A DNA stretch of 8,690 nucleotides from Calditrichota bacterium. GTDB lineage: Bacteria > Calditrichota > Calditrichia > Calditrichales > Calditrichaceae. The notes below the pieces were generated by a model. The model was not told where the DNA came from. It searched no databases and saw only the letters and a list, made by a program, of their open reading frames with translations. Below, piece by piece: positions 6,784 through 8,690 of the stretch (its first letter is position 1; each line of letters opens with the position of its first letter). The position numbers and the translations under genes were made by a program. The stretch spans positions 1-8,690 of the forward strand of contig JAJRSN010000300.1 in assembly GCA_024278715.1 (NCBI GenBank), written 5' to 3'.

Positions 6784-6820
6784 ATACTTTAAGTATAAGT
6801 TGTCAAAACCCAATACGCAA
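6784..6820 (-). promoter_or_regulatory. Promoter of the outer-membrane protein gene with palindrome over the -10
   Basis: On the minus strand TTGCGT (6815-6820) is 17 nt from TATACT (6792-6797), a 5 of 6 match to the -10 consensus. The perfect palindrome ATACTT-T-AAGTAT (6784-6796) overlaps the -10 and the expected start point, a common place for a repressor. A TTGACA within the spacer (6801-6806) has no well-placed -10 of its own. The leader would be about 64 nt. Confidence 0.45.
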
Positions 6821-7146
6821 TTAAATTAAACGCTCTGTGCGGAATTGCGGCAACAAGGCGTTGTTTGTAAACCCCCATCCGGAAGAAGCCGCTCAATTTT
6901 TACCGACGTCAAACGCTGTTTTTGTTTGTACGCTTATGGGGTCTTTTGACAAACGCGCTTGGGAAAAATTTTATTCCCTGACCCGGATATCAAAAAGCAG
7001 GAATCTGATTTTATGTACCGGTTTTTATTCGCGTTCTTTTCGCCTTCTTTCGTCCCTTGCGGTTATTTTTTAAGGTAGCAAGCCGTTTAACGGAAAGTAA
7101 AAAGCGGAAAAGCCGAAAATATTTTTTTTGTTAAATTAAAAATAAT
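6821..7146. other. Gene-poor intergenic stretch
   Basis: No gene that I can support. A plus-strand frame is open from 6825 to 7073 but has only an internal GTG (6837) and no ribosome binding site; its translation, with NPHPEEAAQFLP and VFVCTLMGSFDKRAWEKFY, matches no family I recognise. It might be a decayed gene fragment or chance. CCGTT-T-AACGG (7084-7094) is a small palindrome, and the sequence beyond about 7110 is strongly A/T-rich. Confidence 0.5.
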
Positions 7147-7176
7147 TTGAAAGTAAGGTGCATCTGTTCGTATATT
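7147..7176 (+). promoter_or_regulatory. Upstream promoter (P1) of the tRNA-tuf operon
   Basis: TTGAAA (7147-7152) and TATATT (7171-7176), each 5 of 6 to the sigma70 consensus, lie 18 nt apart. It is about 100 nt upstream of the first tRNA and forms a tandem pair with the promoter at 7227-7254. Confidence 0.5.
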
Positions 7177-7226
7177 GCCGCCGTTTAAAAATTTTCAGGA
7201 AAATTAAATTTTTTTTAAATTAAGTG

Positions 7227-7254
7227 TTGACATTTTTTAAAAATTATTTAAATT
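7227..7254 (+). promoter_or_regulatory. Proximal promoter (P2) of the tRNA-tuf operon
   Basis: Perfect TTGACA (7227-7232), a 16-nt spacer and TAAATT (7249-7254), with A/T tracts just upstream resembling an UP element. The start point near 7261 leaves a short leader before tRNA-Thr. The same hexamer pair, with 17-nt spacing, serves rpsT. Confidence 0.65.
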
Positions 7255-7278
7255 AGAAGACTGCAAATTTTACTTGAC

Positions 7279-7351
7279 GCTGGCGTAGCTCAATTGGTAG
7301 AGCAGCTGATTTGTAATCAGCGGGTTGGGGGTTCAAGTCCTCTCGCCAGCT
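7279..7351 (+). tRNA. tRNA-Thr (anticodon TGT)
   Basis: Full cloverleaf: acceptor GCTGGCG/CGCCAGC, D-arm GCTC/GAGC, anticodon stem GCTGA/TCAGC with loop TTTGTAA giving anticodon TGT (codon ACA), and T-loop TTCAAGT. The discriminator is T and no CCA is encoded. CTTGA before and TCAAG after the gene can extend the acceptor stem past one bulged base. First gene of the tRNA-tuf operon. Confidence 0.96.
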
Positions 7352-7360
7352 CAAGCAGAA

Positions 7361-7391
7361 GTGTTAACTGCCAATACGGTTATGTTAGCAC
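7361..7391 (+). other. Hairpin in the spacer between tRNA-Thr and tRNA-Gly
   Basis: GTGTTAAC (7361-7368) pairs with GTTAGCAC (7384-7391): 8 bp with one G-T pair and a 15-nt loop. It lies in a 64-nt spacer, longer than the 26 nt between the next two tRNAs. No T-run follows, so a role in processing is more likely than termination. Confidence 0.4.
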
Positions 7392-7400
7392 CGCGCCCAT

Positions 7401-7506
7401 AAAAAGGGGAGATAAGCGGGAGTAACTCAGTTGGCTAGAGTCACAGCCTTCCAAGCTGTTGGTCGCGGGTTCGAATCCCGTCTCCCGCTCTGGCTTTCCC
7501 CTTTTT
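7401..7506. repeat. Perfect 10-bp inverted repeat bracketing tRNA-Gly
   Basis: AAAAAGGGGA (7401-7410) and TCCCCTTTTT (7497-7506) are exact reverse complements flanking the tRNA, 5 nt from its 5' end and 7 nt from its 3' end. In the transcript they could close a long stem with the tRNA at its tip. A processing stem or an attenuator are the two readings. Confidence 0.6.
7416..7489 (+). tRNA. tRNA-Gly (anticodon TCC)
   Basis: Acceptor GCGGGAG/CTCCCGC, D-arm ACTC/GAGT, anticodon stem ACAGC/GCTGT with loop CTTCCAA giving anticodon TCC (codon GGA), and T-loop TTCGAAT. The discriminator is T, usual for Gly, and no CCA is encoded. It sits inside the 10-bp inverted repeat. Confidence 0.96.
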
Positions 7507-7515
7507 TAAATAGTA

Positions 7516-7588
7516 GCTCACGTAGCTCAGTCGGTAGAGCACATCCTTGGTAAGGATGAGGTCACCGGTTCAAGTCCGGTCGTGAGCT
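7516..7588 (+). tRNA. tRNA-Thr (anticodon GGT)
   Basis: Acceptor GCTCACG/CGTGAGC, D-arm GCTC/GAGC, anticodon stem CATCC/GGATG with loop TTGGTAA giving anticodon GGT (codon ACC), T-arm ACCGG/CCGGT with loop TTCAAGT. The discriminator is T and no CCA is encoded. It is the last tRNA before tuf, 56 nt upstream of its start codon. Confidence 0.96.
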
Positions 7589-7631
7589 CGCTTTTTTATA
7601 TTGGATGCAGTATAAAAATAAATATCTTTTC

Positions 7632-7639
7632 GGAGGAAG
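7632..7639 (+). promoter_or_regulatory. Ribosome binding site of tuf
   Basis: GGAGGAAG, 5 nt before the ATG at 7645, is the strongest Shine-Dalgarno in the window, as expected for a very highly expressed protein. Confidence 0.75.
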
Positions 7640-7644
7640 TTTAA

Positions 7645-8690
7645 ATGGCAAAAGAGAAATTCGAGCGTAAGAAGCCGCACGTAAATGTAGGTACGATCGG
7701 TCACGTCGATCACGGAAAGACCACATTGACGGCAGCCATTACCCAGGCTTTGGCAAAGCAGGGTAAGGCGGAGTTTCGTAGTTTTGATAGTATAGACAAC
7801 GCGCCGGAAGAGCGCGAACGCGGAATCACAATTCAGACCGCACACGTTGAATATGAGACGGAAAAGCGTCATTACGCGCATGTTGACTGTCCTGGTCACG
7901 CCGATTATGTAAAGAACATGATCACCGGCGCGGCGCAGATGGACGGAGCGATTTTGGTGGTAAGCGCCGCCGACGGTCCGATGCCTCAAACGCGCGAACA
8001 CGTTTTGTTGGCTCGTCAGGTAAACGTACCGGCGATTGTCGTCTTTTTAAATAAAACCGATCAGGTTGATGATCCCGAATTGATTGAATTGGTTGAGCTG
8101 GAATTGCGCGAATTGTTGTCGCAGTACGACTTCCCCGGAGACGAAGTTCCCATTATTAAGGGAAGCGCCTTAAACGCCTTGAACAATCCGGATGATCCCG
8201 AAGCTCAGAAATGTATTTTTGAATTAATGGAAGCGGTTGACAATTACATTCCCACGCCTCAGCGCGACGTTGACAAACCGTTTTTGATGCCGGTAGAGGA
8301 TGTATTTTCGATTACCGGTCGCGGTACCGTAGGCACCGGAAGAATAGAGCGCGGCAAGGTTCATGTTGGCGATGAAGTTGAGATCGTAGGTCTTGGTATG
8401 CACAAAAAGACGGTATGTACGGGCGTTGAGATGTTCCGTAAGATATTGGACGAAGGACAGGCTGGAGATAACGTCGGTTTGCTGCTGCGCGGAATAGACA
8501 AAGACGAATTGGAGCGCGGCATGGTTGTAGCTGCACCGGGTTCCATTACTCCTCACACCAAGTTTAAGGCAGAGGTTTACGTATTAAAGAAAGAAGAAGG
8601 CGGTCGTCACACGCCGTTTTTCAACGGTTATCGTCCGCAGTTTTATTTCAGAACGACGGATGTAACGGGTTCGATTCAATTGCCGGAAGG
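7645..8690 (+). CDS. tuf: Translation elongation factor Tu (3' end outside window)
   Basis: GTPase that delivers aminoacyl-tRNA to the ribosome. 348 codons are present of a protein usually near 395-400 residues, so most of domain 3 is cut by the window edge and no stop codon is seen. Visible: start MAKEKFERKKPHVNVGTIG, G1 GHVDHGKT (19-26), switch I ending ERERGITI, G3 DCPGH (from Asp81), G4 NKTD (136-139), G5 GSAL (about 173-176), and the domain-2 stretch SITGRGTVGTGRIERG. G4 has Thr where many EF-Tu have Cys (NKCD), a neutral difference. GGAGGAAG precedes the ATG. It follows three tRNA genes with no terminator or convincing promoter between, so co-transcription with the tRNAs is likely, as in the tufB operon of E. 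coli. Confidence 0.98.
   Translation, partial: MAKEKFERKKPHVNVGTIGHVDHGKTTLTAAITQALAKQGKAEFRSFDSIDNAPEERERGITIQTAHVEYETEKRHYAHVDCPGHADYVKNMITGAAQMDGAILVVSAADGPMPQTREHVLLARQVNVPAIVVFLNKTDQVDDPELIELVELELRELLSQYDFPGDEVPIIKGSALNALNNPDDPEAQKCIFELMEAVDNYIPTPQRDVDKPFLMPVEDVFSITGRGTVGTGRIERGKVHVGDEVEIVGLGMHKKTVCTGVEMFRKILDEGQAGDNVGLLLRGIDKDELERGMVVAAPGSITPHTKFKAEVYVLKKEEGGRHTPFFNGYRPQFYFRTTDVTGSIQLPE

Noticed and set aside
7352..7400. Remnant of tRNA-Tyr between tRNA-Thr and tRNA-Gly
   Set aside because: No GTA anticodon arm, T-loop or acceptor pair can be recognised, so only the position supports it.
7589..7631. Separate tuf promoter after tRNA-Thr(GGT)
   Set aside because: TATAAA at about 7604 looks like a -10 but no acceptable -35 lies 16-18 nt upstream, so co-transcription with the tRNAs is the simpler reading.
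7570..8556. Minus-strand open frames opposite tuf
   Set aside because: They are shadows of the strongly biased tuf coding frame; one also runs into the tRNA-Thr gene and none resembles a known protein.

Overview
The window looks like chromosomal DNA of a moderately AT-rich Gram-negative bacterium, most plausibly of the FCB group outside classical Bacteroidota; Calditrichota or an Ignavibacteria-like lineage is my guess. The evidence is an outer-membrane barrel-type protein resembling a family I associate with Bacteroidota and relatives, combined with strong Shine-Dalgarno sequences and TTGACA-type promoters, which typical Bacteroidota lack. The placement is an inference.

Layout. Positions 1-4009 (+) carry a protein quality-control block: the 3' part of clpP, clpX overlapping it by 4 nt (ATGA), an intrinsic terminator, then a full-length lon. 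Positions 4005-4241 are a repeat-rich spacer with short tandem units of about 7 nt and a duplicated module; the first copy contains the lon stop codon. rpsT (ribosomal protein S20) lies on the minus strand at 4425-4679 with its own promoter and terminator. Divergent from it is a DUF6398-like gene (4850-5485) with a charged helical tail and a C-terminal QLDLF, the consensus pentapeptide for binding the DNA sliding clamp. A strong hairpin follows. A secreted, probably outer-membrane beta-barrel protein is encoded on the minus strand (5633-6721). After a gene-poor AT-rich stretch with two tandem sigma70-type promoters comes tRNA-Thr(TGT)-tRNA-Gly(TCC)-tRNA-Thr(GGT)-tuf, with tuf running off the right edge.

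How the genes work together. ClpX unfolds substrates for ClpP, and Lon is the second ATP-dependent cytoplasmic protease, so the left part is a proteostasis cluster. rpsT, the tRNAs and tuf serve translation. The tRNA-tuf order matches the widespread Thr-Tyr-Gly-Thr-tuf operon without the Tyr gene.

Most notable observations: Asn in place of the catalytic Asp of ClpP; the DUF6398-like protein ending in a clamp-binding-like motif; the repeat-filled spacer after lon; and a perfect 10-bp inverted repeat bracketing tRNA-Gly. I see no mobile element, CRISPR array, rRNA or phage gene, and no clear evidence of an entirely new multi-gene system.
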